DNA of 64,000 bases, taken from an uncultured Tateyamaria sp. (lineage in GTDB: Bacteria; Pseudomonadota; Alphaproteobacteria; Rhodobacterales; Rhodobacteraceae). Under the pieces are notes generated by a model that ran no database searches, was not told where the DNA came from, and was given only the letters and a program-made list of their open reading frames with translations. The position numbers and the translations under genes were made by a program. The stretch lies in contig NZ_CANLAG010000003.1 in assembly GCF_947488715.1 (NCBI RefSeq), positions 248,001-312,000 on the forward strand, read 5' to 3'. Of this stretch, positions 25,070-33,055 are shown piece after piece (position 1 is the stretch's first letter; the number at the start of each line of letters is the position of its first letter).

Positions 25070-28000
25070 TTACTCAGCCGCCTGGCTGAAGGGCGGGTGC
25101 AGCACAAAGGGCGCATCGAGGTCGCTGTTGTCCGCGTCCGGTTGCGTTTGCGGTGTGCGGACCCGGTGGATCAGTGCAAAGACAGGCGGGGTGAAGTAGA
25201 AGCTGACCACGGTGGACAGCAGGACGCCACCCGCAACGGACATGGCAAAGGGGGGCCAGAACCCGCCGCCTGCGAGGATGAGCGGGAGGAAGCCGCCGAA
25301 TGTAGTAATCGTGGTCGAGATGATGTGGCGGCTGGAGCCCATGACCACGTCCACCATCGCGTCCCGGTCGCCGGAGGCTGCGGCGTCGTCCTCTTGCAGG
25401 CCGGTCAGGATGATGATGGCCGCGTTGATCGATACGCCGATGGAGCCGATCACGCCGATGATGGCGTTGATCCCGAAGGGGTATTGAAAGATCGCCAGTG
25501 CCAGTATCGACAACCCGGCCGACAGGCCCGACACCACCAGCACCACAGCCGTGAGGCGGAAGCTGTTGAAGGTGAGCGCGATGGCCGCGATGGACAGTGT
25601 CACGATCAGGCCGAGTGAGGCCAGTAGGTCCGACAGGGTGTCCGCGCGCGCGTCGCTGTCGCCGCCCAGTTCCAAGCGCATGCCGTTTGGAACGGCAAAG
25701 CCCTCTGCCGCCAGTGCGGTCTGAACCTGGGCCAGCGCCTCTTCGGGCAGGACATCGCGCAGGATGAACGCCTGCACCGTGTTCACCCGTTCGCCGTTGC
25801 GGCGGGTGATGCTGCTGGCGGCGGGTTGCAGGTCGATGGTGGACACCGCCGACAGGGGCAGGGCAGGCCAACGGCCTGATGCGGCCAGCGTCTGCGCATC
25901 CGGGCGCAGGATGGGCAAGTCGCGGATGGCCTGAAGCGAGCCGCGGGTGGTGTCACCGAGGCGCACGCGAATGGGCAGCTCTTCGTCGCCTTCGACCATG
26001 GAGCCGCCGGTGACCCCTTCGAGACCGGCTTGCAACTGATTGGCGATCTGGCCCAGATCGAGGCCTAGCAATTGCGCCTGGGCTTCGTTCACGGTCACCA
26101 CGGCCTTGGGTGCGCCACCGCCGATGGTGCCGCGTGTCACCACGACGGCGTCAACTTCGGACATGATGCGGCGCACGTTGTCGCCGGTTTCGCGCAGTGC
26201 GGCCAGATCGTTGCCCACGAGGCGAATTTCCACCGGGGCATTGACCGGCGGGCCTTGCACGAGGCCGCGCACGAGGATTTGGGCCTCTGGTGCTGTGGTG
26301 GCGAGGGTGGCCTGGAGGTCGCGCAGGACGGCTTCGGTTGCGTCGGGGGATTGGGTGGTCAGCAGCGCCTGCGCGTGGCCGGGCGCGTTGTCGCGCGCGC
26401 CGACGATGTTGTAGTAGAAGGACGGGCCGGAACGGCCGATGGTCCACATGATCTGGCTGATCCGATCATCCGAGATCAACCGATCGTTCAGTCGCGCCAC
26501 GACGTCTTGTGTGTCTGCGATGCCTGCGCCGGGGGCGAGATCCACCTCGATATAGAACTGGTCCCGGTCCACGCCGGGAAAGAACTGTGCCGTCAGTGTG
26601 GGCATGGACGCGAAACCGGTGATTGGCAAGACCAGCGCCAACGCAACCGAGCGCAGCGGGTTGTTGACCGACCAGCGCAGCGTTGCCGCAAAGGCGCGTG
26701 CCAGTGCGCCACCCCTGATGCCGCCCCGCGCGCCACCTGCAGGCAGCAGGTGACCGGCGATGGCGGGGGTCAGCGTGATCGCGATCACAAAGGACCAGCC
26801 CAGCATGATGACCACGGCAATGGCGATGGAGCCGACGAAATCCCCCGCAGGCCCCGGCAACAGGATGAGCGGCGTAAAGGACAGCGCCGTGGTCACGGTC
26901 GACGCGAGCAGGGGTGCGAACAGGCGTTTGACCGACTGACCTGCGGCCTTGAGCCGGGACACGCCCTTTTCCAGCCGCTGGCCCACTTCGTCCGTCATCA
27001 CGATGCCTGCATCCACCAGCAGACCCAGCGCAACGATCAGGCCTGTGACGCTCATCTGGTGGATGGCGAGGCCGATGAAATTCATTGTGAAGAGCGTGGC
27101 CAGGGTTACGACCGGCAGGATCAGCGCCACGATCATCGCCGACCTCAGCCCAAGTGTGAGGAGCAGGACGCCCACAACGAGGCTGACGCCGATGGCCATG
27201 TTGAGCCCCACTTCGGCCAGCCGGTCAGCGGTATAACGGGATTGGTCAAAGGTGAGATCCAGAGACACGCCGGTGGGCATGGTGGCCTGATAGGCCTCAA
27301 TTTCCGCGCGCACAAAGGCGGCCCAAACGTCCACTTGCAGGCCGCTTTCCAGCTTGGCCCCCAGCAGGACGGCGGGTTTGCCGTTGTAGATCGATGCCTC
27401 GCCCAATGGCAGGCGCGGGCCGCGGGTGATGTCTGCCACTTGTGACAGGTAGGTCACCACGCCCGTATCGGAACGCCGGATGACGATGTCGCCCAGCCGG
27501 TCGAGGGCTTCGACTTCGCCAGCGACCGAGATCAGCAGATCGGAGCCTGCGGGGCGCACCCGGCCTGCGGGGCCCTTGGCGTCACCTGCGGCAATCGCGC
27601 GCGAGATGTCCGCAGCCGTCAGGCCCAGCGACGCGGTGGCCACGGGATCAAGGGTGACCAGCACCTCGTCCTCGGGTGCGCCAAACAGTTCCACCAGTTC
27701 GGTGCCGGGGATGTTGCGCAAGTCCTGCGCGAGGTCGCGGGCGTAGCGGCCCAGGATTGTTGTCGGCACGCCGGGTTCCGCAGACAGGGCGGCAATGGCC
27801 GCAAAGGCGCTGCCGCCGTCGGTGTCAAATTCGGGTGCAAGCGCATCGGCGGGCAGAGTGGCCGCGAGGTCCACAAGATCGTCGCGGATCTCGGCCCAGA
27901 CCTCTTCGATGCGGGTGTCGGGCACGGTGACGCCCAGCTCGACCGAGACGATGGAGACCCCGGTGGACGACGTGCTTTGGATCACGTCGACTTCGGAAAC

Positions 28001-28213
28001 TTCGCGCAGTGAGTCTTCGATGGGTTGGGTTACCAGTGCTTCGACCCGTGCGGGATCGGCGCCGGGCACCACGGTCGTGACAGTGCCGAAGAGGTTGGTG
28101 ATTGTGGGGTCTTCCTGACGGCCGATGGCCAGGAGCGAGGACAGACCCGCCGCGATGATGACCAGGAGCGCGAGGGCAACAAGGCGGGGTTGGCGGAAGG
28201 TGAGCGTTTCCAT
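25070..28213 (-). CDS. RND-family efflux pump inner-membrane protein
   Basis: A 1047-residue proton-driven transporter with the twelve-helix, two-porter-domain layout of AcrB-like proteins. It begins METLTFRQPRLVALALLVII; the first porter domain follows at about residues 35-330, helices 2-6 at 335-490, then a second large periplasmic part. Helix 4 reads GLLVDAGIVMTDE, so D401 matches AcrB Asp407, but the neighbour that should be Asp408 is Ala402. In helix 10, GVSINAAIIIL has Asn where AcrB has Lys940. The Arg971-equivalent is kept (SSRHII). It overlaps the fusion-protein stop by one base. Substrates unknown. Confidence 0.9.
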   Translation of the reverse strand: METLTFRQPRLVALALLVIIAAGLSSLLAIGRQEDPTITNLFGTVTTVVPGADPARVEALVTQPIEDSLREVSEVDVIQSTSSTGVSIVSVELGVTVPDTRIEEVWAEIRDDLVDLAATLPADALAPEFDTDGGSAFAAIAALSAEPGVPTTILGRYARDLAQDLRNIPGTELVELFGAPEDEVLVTLDPVATASLGLTAADISRAIAAGDAKGPAGRVRPAGSDLLISVAGEVEALDRLGDIVIRRSDTGVVTYLSQVADITRGPRLPLGEASIYNGKPAVLLGAKLESGLQVDVWAAFVRAEIEAYQATMPTGVSLDLTFDQSRYTADRLAEVGLNMAIGVSLVVGVLLLTLGLRSAMIVALILPVVTLATLFTMNFIGLAIHQMSVTGLIVALGLLVDAGIVMTDEVGQRLEKGVSRLKAAGQSVKRLFAPLLASTVTTALSFTPLILLPGPAGDFVGSIAIAVVIMLGWSFVIAITLTPAIAGHLLPAGGARGGIRGGALARAFAATLRWSVNNPLRSVALALVLPITGFASMPTLTAQFFPGVDRDQFYIEVDLAPGAGIADTQDVVARLNDRLISDDRISQIMWTIGRSGPSFYYNIVGARDNAPGHAQALLTTQSPDATEAVLRDLQATLATTAPEAQILVRGLVQGPPVNAPVEIRLVGNDLAALRETGDNVRRIMSEVDAVVVTRGTIGGGAPKAVVTVNEAQAQLLGLDLGQIANQLQAGLEGVTGGSMVEGDEELPIRVRLGDTTRGSLQAIRDLPILRPDAQTLAASGRWPALPLSAVSTIDLQPAASSITRRNGERVNTVQAFILRDVLPEEALAQVQTALAAEGFAVPNGMRLELGGDSDARADTLSDLLASLGLIVTLSIAAIALTFNSFRLTAVVLVVSGLSAGLSILALAIFQYPFGINAIIGVIGSIGVSINAAIIILTGLQEDDAAASGDRDAMVDVVMGSSRHIISTTITTFGGFLPLILAGGGFWPPFAMSVAGGVLLSTVVSFYFTPPVFALIHRVRTPQTQPDADNSDLDAPFVLHPPFSQAAE

Positions 28214-29379
28214 CAGTTGTCTCCGCTCAGGCGCACGCGGTCGCCGGGGACAACGCGGTGTGTGCCGTCAGGCAGGATCAATGCCGTGCCGTTCAGGGTG
28301 CCGCGCACATAGGCGGTGTCGCCTTCGATCTGCATGACCTCGACTGCGGCGGCATCGACCGTCGCGAGTCCGTCGTCACCGGGTGACAGGACAAGAACCG
28401 TCCACAGCCCGCGCACCCCGTCACGCAGCGCGCGCAGAGGCACGGCATATCCGCTCTGCTCGATCCGGGCGCGCAATTCGAGCGTGCCGGATGTCAGGAA
28501 GGCGGGGGTGTCGGCGTCGATCTCGAACAGGGCCGTGCGGGTGCGGGTCTGGGCATCAAGGTCCGGGCGGAAACCGACAAAGCGGGCGGGATAGGCGGTG
28601 CCGTCTATGGTGATGCGGGCGTCGGCGGTGTCGACGCGGTTGGCCAGTTTGGGGTCGATGCCCACGCGAAAGAGCGGTTTGGCCGTTTCCCGGATGTCGA
28701 TGACGGGCGCGCCAACGGACATAACGGCACCGGCATCCACGTGGCGCGCGCCGATCGTGCCGTCAAACGGCGCTGTCATTTCCGTCTGGCTGAGTTCTAC
28801 GGTGATGCGGGTGATGGCGGCGTCGACCTCGGCGATTTGTGCGTTCAGCGCGGCGAGGTTCAACGCGACATTGTCCACGGCCTGATCCGACACGTGACCC
28901 CGTGCGCGCAGTTCTGTTTGCCGTTTGGTGGTGCGGCGGGACAGTTCGGCCTGCGCCTCAAGCGATGCGCGAGATGCCTCAAGGCGGACCATTTCAGCGT
29001 CAAGGATGCGGGTGTCGAGCCGGGCCACGACCTGCCCGGCGGTGACGCGGTCGCCTTCGTCCACTGTCAGGACGTTGAGACGACCGCTCTGCTCGAAACT
29101 CAGGGATACGTTCTGGGCCGCCTCGACCTGACCGTGGAACTGACGGGTGACGGTCATGTCCTGGCTTGGGCTGATGCGCAGGGCCGCGACAGTGGAGGTG
29201 GGCGCAGGCGGTGGGGCGTCAACGGCGGCGGCACGGGTGGCCAATGTGGTGCTGCCCAACCAGACAGCACCGGCAGCCACGGCGATGACAGATGCTGTTC
29301 CGGTCATCGTCAGCCCACGGCGCAAGGCGCGCTTCCAAATGGGAAGTTTGGGTGTATCCTTGTCGCGTCCTTGGGTCAT
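28213..29379 (-). CDS. RND efflux membrane-fusion (periplasmic adaptor) protein
   Basis: A 388-residue HlyD/AcrA-type adaptor. Residues about 25-50 form an N-terminal membrane anchor (MTGTASVIAVAAGAVWLG). The barrel-sandwich half is VTRQFHGQVEAAQNVSLSFE then GRLNVLTVDEGDRVTAGQVV. A helical hairpin with a coiled-coil character (ILDAEMVRLEASRASLEAQA) follows, then TEMTAPFDGTIGARHVDAGA and the beta-barrel. It links the RND pump to an outer-membrane channel that is not encoded here. Divergent from a TetR gene. Confidence 0.9.
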   Translation of the reverse strand: MTQGRDKDTPKLPIWKRALRRGLTMTGTASVIAVAAGAVWLGSTTLATRAAAVDAPPPAPTSTVAALRISPSQDMTVTRQFHGQVEAAQNVSLSFEQSGRLNVLTVDEGDRVTAGQVVARLDTRILDAEMVRLEASRASLEAQAELSRRTTKRQTELRARGHVSDQAVDNVALNLAALNAQIAEVDAAITRITVELSQTEMTAPFDGTIGARHVDAGAVMSVGAPVIDIRETAKPLFRVGIDPKLANRVDTADARITIDGTAYPARFVGFRPDLDAQTRTRTALFEIDADTPAFLTSGTLELRARIEQSGYAVPLRALRDGVRGLWTVLVLSPGDDGLATVDAAAVEVMQIEGDTAYVRGTLNGTALILPDGTHRVVPGDRVRLSGDN

Positions 29380-29399
29380 CCGTGCCGCTCCTTGACATA

Positions 29400-29450
29400 A
29401 AGTGAGTGGTGCTTACTTACTGGACCGAGATATGTAATAGCCACTTACTT
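29400..29450. promoter_or_regulatory. Inverted repeat operator for the TetR regulator
   Basis: AAGTGAGTGG (29400-29409) is mirrored by CCACTTACTT (29441-29450) with one mismatch, and a related TTACTTACT lies at 29413-29421. The repeats cover the whole gap between the pump operon and the TetR gene and reach the TetR start codon. This placement fits repression of both promoters. Confidence 0.6.
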
Positions 29451-30097
29451 TGACAAGTGCGGTGGCGCAAAAAAGGCAAAAAAAGTTGGAGCAGGACACA
29501 AAACCAGCAGGGCGTGGGCAGTATCACCACGGTGATTTGCGCGCGCATCTTGTTGAAACTGTTCGGGTTTTGGTCGAAGAAAAGGGCGCTGACGGGTTTT
29601 CGATCTCTGAGGCGGCGCGGCGTGCGGGCGTGAGTTCGGCAGCCCCCTACAAGCATTTCCACGACCGGAATGAGATTGTGCGCGCGGTTGCCTTGGCCGG
29701 AATCGACCGGATGCGCGACCAGATGGATGCCGCAGCACTGGGTGCGCGTGGCACCGTTCTGGGGCCGATCACAGCGCTGGGCACATGTTATTCGAATTTT
29801 GCGCGGACCGAGCCGGGCGTCTTTCGTTTGATGTTTGGTCTGACCGACAGCCATGAGGGCGATCAGGAGATCAAGGAACGCGGCGACGCCTGCGCCGAAA
29901 TCGTGCGGCGCGAGGTCCGTTTGGTTCTGCCCAAAGGCACGGACGAACAGGAAATATCGCGTCGTGCCCATATGCTGCATATGTTTGTGCACGGGCATGC
30001 CTTTCTTGAGATCGACGGCAAGAATGATCTGGACCTGACGCCCGAGCAGGAACACGCGCTGATGGTCGACATCTCGGACCGCATCATGCGGGATTGA
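29450..30097 (+). CDS. TetR-family repressor of the efflux operon
   Basis: About 215 residues. The DNA-binding domain is YHHGDLRAHLVETVRVLVEE then SISEAARRAGVSSAAPYKHF, a standard TetR helix-turn-helix. The C-terminal part fits the TetR WHG-type ligand domain (GVFRLMFG). There is no ATG start before the domain: candidates are TTG 29450, GTG 29462 and TTG 29486, all in frame. The first overlaps the operator; the third has a purine-rich AAAAGG about ten bases upstream. It should control the divergent RND/fusion genes by releasing DNA when it binds a pump substrate. Confidence 0.85.
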   Translation: MTSAVAQKRQKKLEQDTKPAGRGQYHHGDLRAHLVETVRVLVEEKGADGFSISEAARRAGVSSAAPYKHFHDRNEIVRAVALAGIDRMRDQMDAAALGARGTVLGPITALGTCYSNFARTEPGVFRLMFGLTDSHEGDQEIKERGDACAEIVRREVRLVLPKGTDEQEISRRAHMLHMFVHGHAFLEIDGKNDLDLTPEQEHALMVDISDRIMRD

Positions 30098-30116
30098 TTC
30101 GGGTGCGCACTTTCGG

Positions 30117-30132
30117 TATACTATGGTATACA
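30117..30132. promoter_or_regulatory. Tandem GTATAC palindromes within a larger dyad, likely GntR operator
   Basis: GTATAC at 30117-30122 and again at 30127-30132, flanked by CTTTCG (30111-30116) and CGAAAG (30138-30143), so the whole 33-base stretch is an imperfect dyad. It lies 19 bases before the small gene at 30151. The core matches GntR-type sites at 11663 and 62285. Confidence 0.55.
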
Positions 30133-30150
30133 TTTTCGAAAGGGCTGGCC

Positions 30151-30393
30151 ATGATCGAAGACAGTTACGCAGCATGCATGATCGCGGCGCGGGCGGAATT
30201 GATGTCGGCGCGGCGCCTACTGGGCCAGGAAATCCGCAGCTATCCGACGCCCATTTCCGGCTGTGATGCGCAGTTCAACCACCTTTTGGCGGAGCGCACG
30301 CGCGTGACCGAGGCACTGGAACAATTGAATGCCTCTGTCTTTATTCCAACGCCACGCATGCCCTCGGCTGACAGTCGGATTGAAAGCCGGTGA
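30151..30393 (+). CDS. Hypothetical 80-residue protein coupled to a D-2-hydroxyacid dehydrogenase
   Basis: A small soluble, mostly helical protein (MIEDSYAACMIAARAELMSA, then HLLAERTRVTEALEQLNASV). I do not recognise a family. It has a usable start (GAAAGGGCTGGCC before ATG), a likely operator upstream, and its stop overlaps the GTG start of the dehydrogenase by four bases (GTGA), which supports it being translated. Function unknown; a short accessory or regulatory subunit is possible. Confidence 0.6.
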   Translation: MIEDSYAACMIAARAELMSARRLLGQEIRSYPTPISGCDAQFNHLLAERTRVTEALEQLNASVFIPTPRMPSADSRIESR

Positions 30394-31355
30394 AGGTTCA
30401 TATCCTCGACGACTGGTTTGACACGCTGCGGTCCCTGCCGTGTTTCGAAAAGCTGGCGGGCCATGATGTCACCGTTTGGACGGATCACGAGCCTGATCCG
30501 GATGCGCTTGCCGTGCGTGTTCGCGAGGCCGAGTGCCTTGTGTTGTTTCGTGAACGCACGCAGATCGGGGCGCCGTTGCTGGACCAGTTGCCGAACCTCA
30601 AGCTTGTCAGCCAACGCAGCGTTTATCCGCATGTGGATGTCGCGGCCTGTACGCGCAACGATGTGATGCTGTGTTCGAACATGCATGCAGGCGCGCCGTC
30701 TTATGCGGCGGCTGAAATGACGCTGGCGTTGATGCTGGCCCATTACCGGCAAATCCCGCAGCAGGCGGCGTCGTTGCAGGCGGGCCAGTGGCAGATGGGC
30801 GTGGGTCGGACACTGCGCGGGCGGACGCTTGGGCTTTATGGCTATGGGCGCATTGCCAACGCGGTTGCGGGTTATGCGCAGGCGATTGGGATGAATGTGC
30901 AGTGGTGGGCGTCGGAAGAGGGGCGCGCACGCGCGGCGGCGGACGGTCAACAGGTTGCGCAGAGCCGCGCAGATTTCTTTGCCACCAGTGACATCATCAG
31001 CCTGCATGTCCGGCTGAAGCCTGCGACGCGAGGCATCATCACGGCGGACGATCTGGCCGCCATGTCGCCGCGCGCGCTGTTGGTCAATACGTCGCGCTCG
31101 GGGTTGATTGCGCCGGGTGTGCTTGAGGCCGAGATCGCGCGCGGACGCATCTATGCAGCCGTCGATGTGTTCGACAGCGAACCGATGGTTGATGCCGACA
31201 ATATCCTCGCGACACACCCCAATGTACTGGCCACGCCCCATATCGGCTATGTCACCGAAGACGAATTTGACCTGCAGTTTTCTGACATCTTCGATCAGGT
31301 GAACGCCTTTGCGGCCGGGGCGCCGATCCATGTCATCAACCCCGAGGTTGGTTGA
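30390..31355 (+). CDS. D-isomer-specific 2-hydroxyacid dehydrogenase
   Basis: A 321-residue NAD(P)-dependent enzyme interconverting a D-2-hydroxy acid and a 2-oxo acid. The cofactor motif is LGLYGYGRIANAVAGYA. The catalytic Arg is in SLHVRLKPATRGII, the Glu in AVDVFDSEPM and the His in ATPHIGY. The start is GTG at 30390, coupled to the upstream 80-residue gene. Its last 20 bases overlap the end of the convergent transporter gene. Within this cluster it may act on the product of the flavin dehydrogenase; substrate not established. Confidence 0.88.
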   Translation: MKVHILDDWFDTLRSLPCFEKLAGHDVTVWTDHEPDPDALAVRVREAECLVLFRERTQIGAPLLDQLPNLKLVSQRSVYPHVDVAACTRNDVMLCSNMHAGAPSYAAAEMTLALMLAHYRQIPQQAASLQAGQWQMGVGRTLRGRTLGLYGYGRIANAVAGYAQAIGMNVQWWASEEGRARAAADGQQVAQSRADFFATSDIISLHVRLKPATRGIITADDLAAMSPRALLVNTSRSGLIAPGVLEAEIARGRIYAAVDVFDSEPMVDADNILATHPNVLATPHIGYVTEDEFDLQFSDIFDQVNAFAAGAPIHVINPEVG

Positions 31356-32361
31356 ACAATCGGGCAAAGAGCGGCGCGCCGAGGATCACGACAAAGATGC
31401 GCAGGACGTGGTGCGCAATGACAAACGCCACGTCCGCGCCCACGATCAACGCCAGCACCGTCAGTTCGGCCTGTCCGCCGGGGGCAAAGGCCAAAAGCGC
31501 CTCCATCCCCGGTGCGAGGCCGGTGGTATAGACCAGTTCGACAAAGATCAGCGTCAGCACGATCAGGATACCGCAAAACCCCAGACCGGCGACCAGATCG
31601 CGGCGCACCTCGGTCATGGTGATGCCGGTGTATTTCACCCCGACGGTCATGCCGATAAAAAACTGTGCCGCCCAGATCGCTTCGGCTGGGGGGCGGTGGT
31701 GCAGCAGACCGGCCAGTGCGCAGGCGGCGGCGACAATCAAAGGTCCGAGGATGGACGCGCCGAACATGCCCACGGCCTTGGCCCCCTGCCAGCCGACGAA
31801 TGCGCATCCCAGCATCAGCAGCAATTGTAGCGGTGGGATGCTGGACGCGGGCGCGCCGGGCGGGTTGCTGAGGTCGGCTTGCCACAGACCTTGCAGGATG
31901 AACGGCAGAGCGACGACAATGACGAGGACCCGCGTGGCGTGGATCAGCGAAAGCGTCCGCGGATTGCCGCCGGCCTCTTCGCCAAAGACCAGCATATCCT
32001 GAAGGCCGCCGGGCATGGTGGCATAGTAGCTGGTGACAAAATCATAGCTCCATACGCGCTGAAAATAGGGAACACCGATCAGGCCGATCACCGCGATCAT
32101 CAGGGGGATCATCAAAAGGGTTGGCCACATCCCCGTCATCGAGGCCAGAATGATAGGCGTAAAGGTGGCCCCAACGGCGACACCCAAAACGGTGCGCATG
32201 GCCTCGTTCACCGGTTTAATCCCCTGCATGCGAACCCCGATCAGGGCGCTGGCAAGGCACGCGAAAATTGGCCCCAGCAACCATGGCAGTGGCAGGCCCG
32301 CCGCGTGAAATACCGCGACCCCAATTCCGGCAATGCCAAAGGTCAGCAGGACGGGGATCAT
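31336..32361 (-). CDS. AbrB-family transporter (COG3180, AimA-like)
   Basis: A 341-residue inner-membrane protein with about ten hydrophobic segments arranged as two similar halves. LLTFGIAGIGVAVFHAAGLP and LPWLLGPIFACLASALIG open the first half, and PPLQLLLMLGCAFVGWQGAK opens the second. YYATMPGGLQDMLVFGEEAG and LAFAPGGQAELTVLALIVGA are matching family motifs in each half. Some relatives carry glutamate; the name AbrB here is unrelated to the transcription factor. It overlaps the GntR stop by four bases, so they form an operon. Confidence 0.82.
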   Translation of the reverse strand: MIPVLLTFGIAGIGVAVFHAAGLPLPWLLGPIFACLASALIGVRMQGIKPVNEAMRTVLGVAVGATFTPIILASMTGMWPTLLMIPLMIAVIGLIGVPYFQRVWSYDFVTSYYATMPGGLQDMLVFGEEAGGNPRTLSLIHATRVLVIVVALPFILQGLWQADLSNPPGAPASSIPPLQLLLMLGCAFVGWQGAKAVGMFGASILGPLIVAAACALAGLLHHRPPAEAIWAAQFFIGMTVGVKYTGITMTEVRRDLVAGLGFCGILIVLTLIFVELVYTTGLAPGMEALLAFAPGGQAELTVLALIVGADVAFVIAHHVLRIFVVILGAPLFARLFNQPRG

Positions 32362-32993
32362 TGGCCCAGGATCCGCAAACGATGCCGTAGGGATGTTTGC
32401 AGATGCGCCTCGGCGGCGTCCCCTGCCGCGCGTTCGTCGCCAGCCTCTATGGCGTCGAGGATATCGGCATGTTGGGCGGTGACCACGGCGATGCGATCGG
32501 CGTCGTCCAGAGTGGTTGGCCCCATCAGCATCAGCGCGTTGTTGAGCGCGCGCGCGCTGTCCAGCAGGAACCGGTTGCGGGTGCCGAGGTAGATGCCCCG
32601 GTGAAAGTCCTGATTGAGAGCGGCGGCGCGGGCCGGAGCGCTCGCCGCGATCTGGGTGTTGAGGTCGCGCAGGGCGTCAATTTCAGCGGCGGCGGCATGT
32701 TTTGCTGCCATCTGCGCCGCTGTGCGTTCCAGCACGATGCGCATCTCATAAAGCTCCACCAGTTCGCCGTGACTGAGCCTGCGGATCACCGCACCCAGAC
32801 GGGGCCGGTGTTCGACGATACCGTCCGCTTCGAGCCGCCGCAGCGCCTCGCGCACGGGCGTGCGCGACAGGTCTAGCCGCGTCGCCACATCCGTTTCACG
32901 CAACCGGTCGCCCGGCTTGAATTCTCCGGATCGGATCGCGGTCAAAAGGCGGGCATAGGCGGCTTCGCCCTGGGACATGTCACTGGTTGGCAT
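32358..32993 (-). CDS. GntR-family regulator, FCD subfamily
   Basis: A 211-residue regulator: winged helix TDVATRLDLSRTPVREALRR with wing HRPRLGAVIRRLSHG, then an FCD domain with metal-site residues in LNQDFHRGIY and VTAQHADILD. I chose ATG at 32993 so that the operator at 33010-33029 stays upstream of the gene; starts at 33062 would place the operator inside coding sequence. It diverges from the tricarballylate-dehydrogenase-like gene and is coupled to the transporter gene. Confidence 0.87.
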   Translation of the reverse strand: MPTSDMSQGEAAYARLLTAIRSGEFKPGDRLRETDVATRLDLSRTPVREALRRLEADGIVEHRPRLGAVIRRLSHGELVELYEMRIVLERTAAQMAAKHAAAAEIDALRDLNTQIAASAPARAAALNQDFHRGIYLGTRNRFLLDSARALNNALMLMGPTTLDDADRIAVVTAQHADILDAIEAGDERAAGDAAEAHLQTSLRHRLRILGQ

Positions 32994-33009
32994 AATCTGT
33001 CCTTGTATT

Positions 33010-33029
33010 TTGTATCCGCTTGGATACAA
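33010..33029. promoter_or_regulatory. Perfect GntR-type operator between gntR and the flavin dehydrogenase
   Basis: TTGTATCCGCTTGGATACAA has perfect 8-base arms (TTGTATCC/GGATACAA) with a 4-base spacer, centred in the 62-base divergent gap. It is the strongest regulator site in the cluster and almost certainly bound by the adjacent GntR protein. Confidence 0.8.
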
Positions 33030-33055
33030 GGCGTACCTAGCTGAGGAGAAACGCC

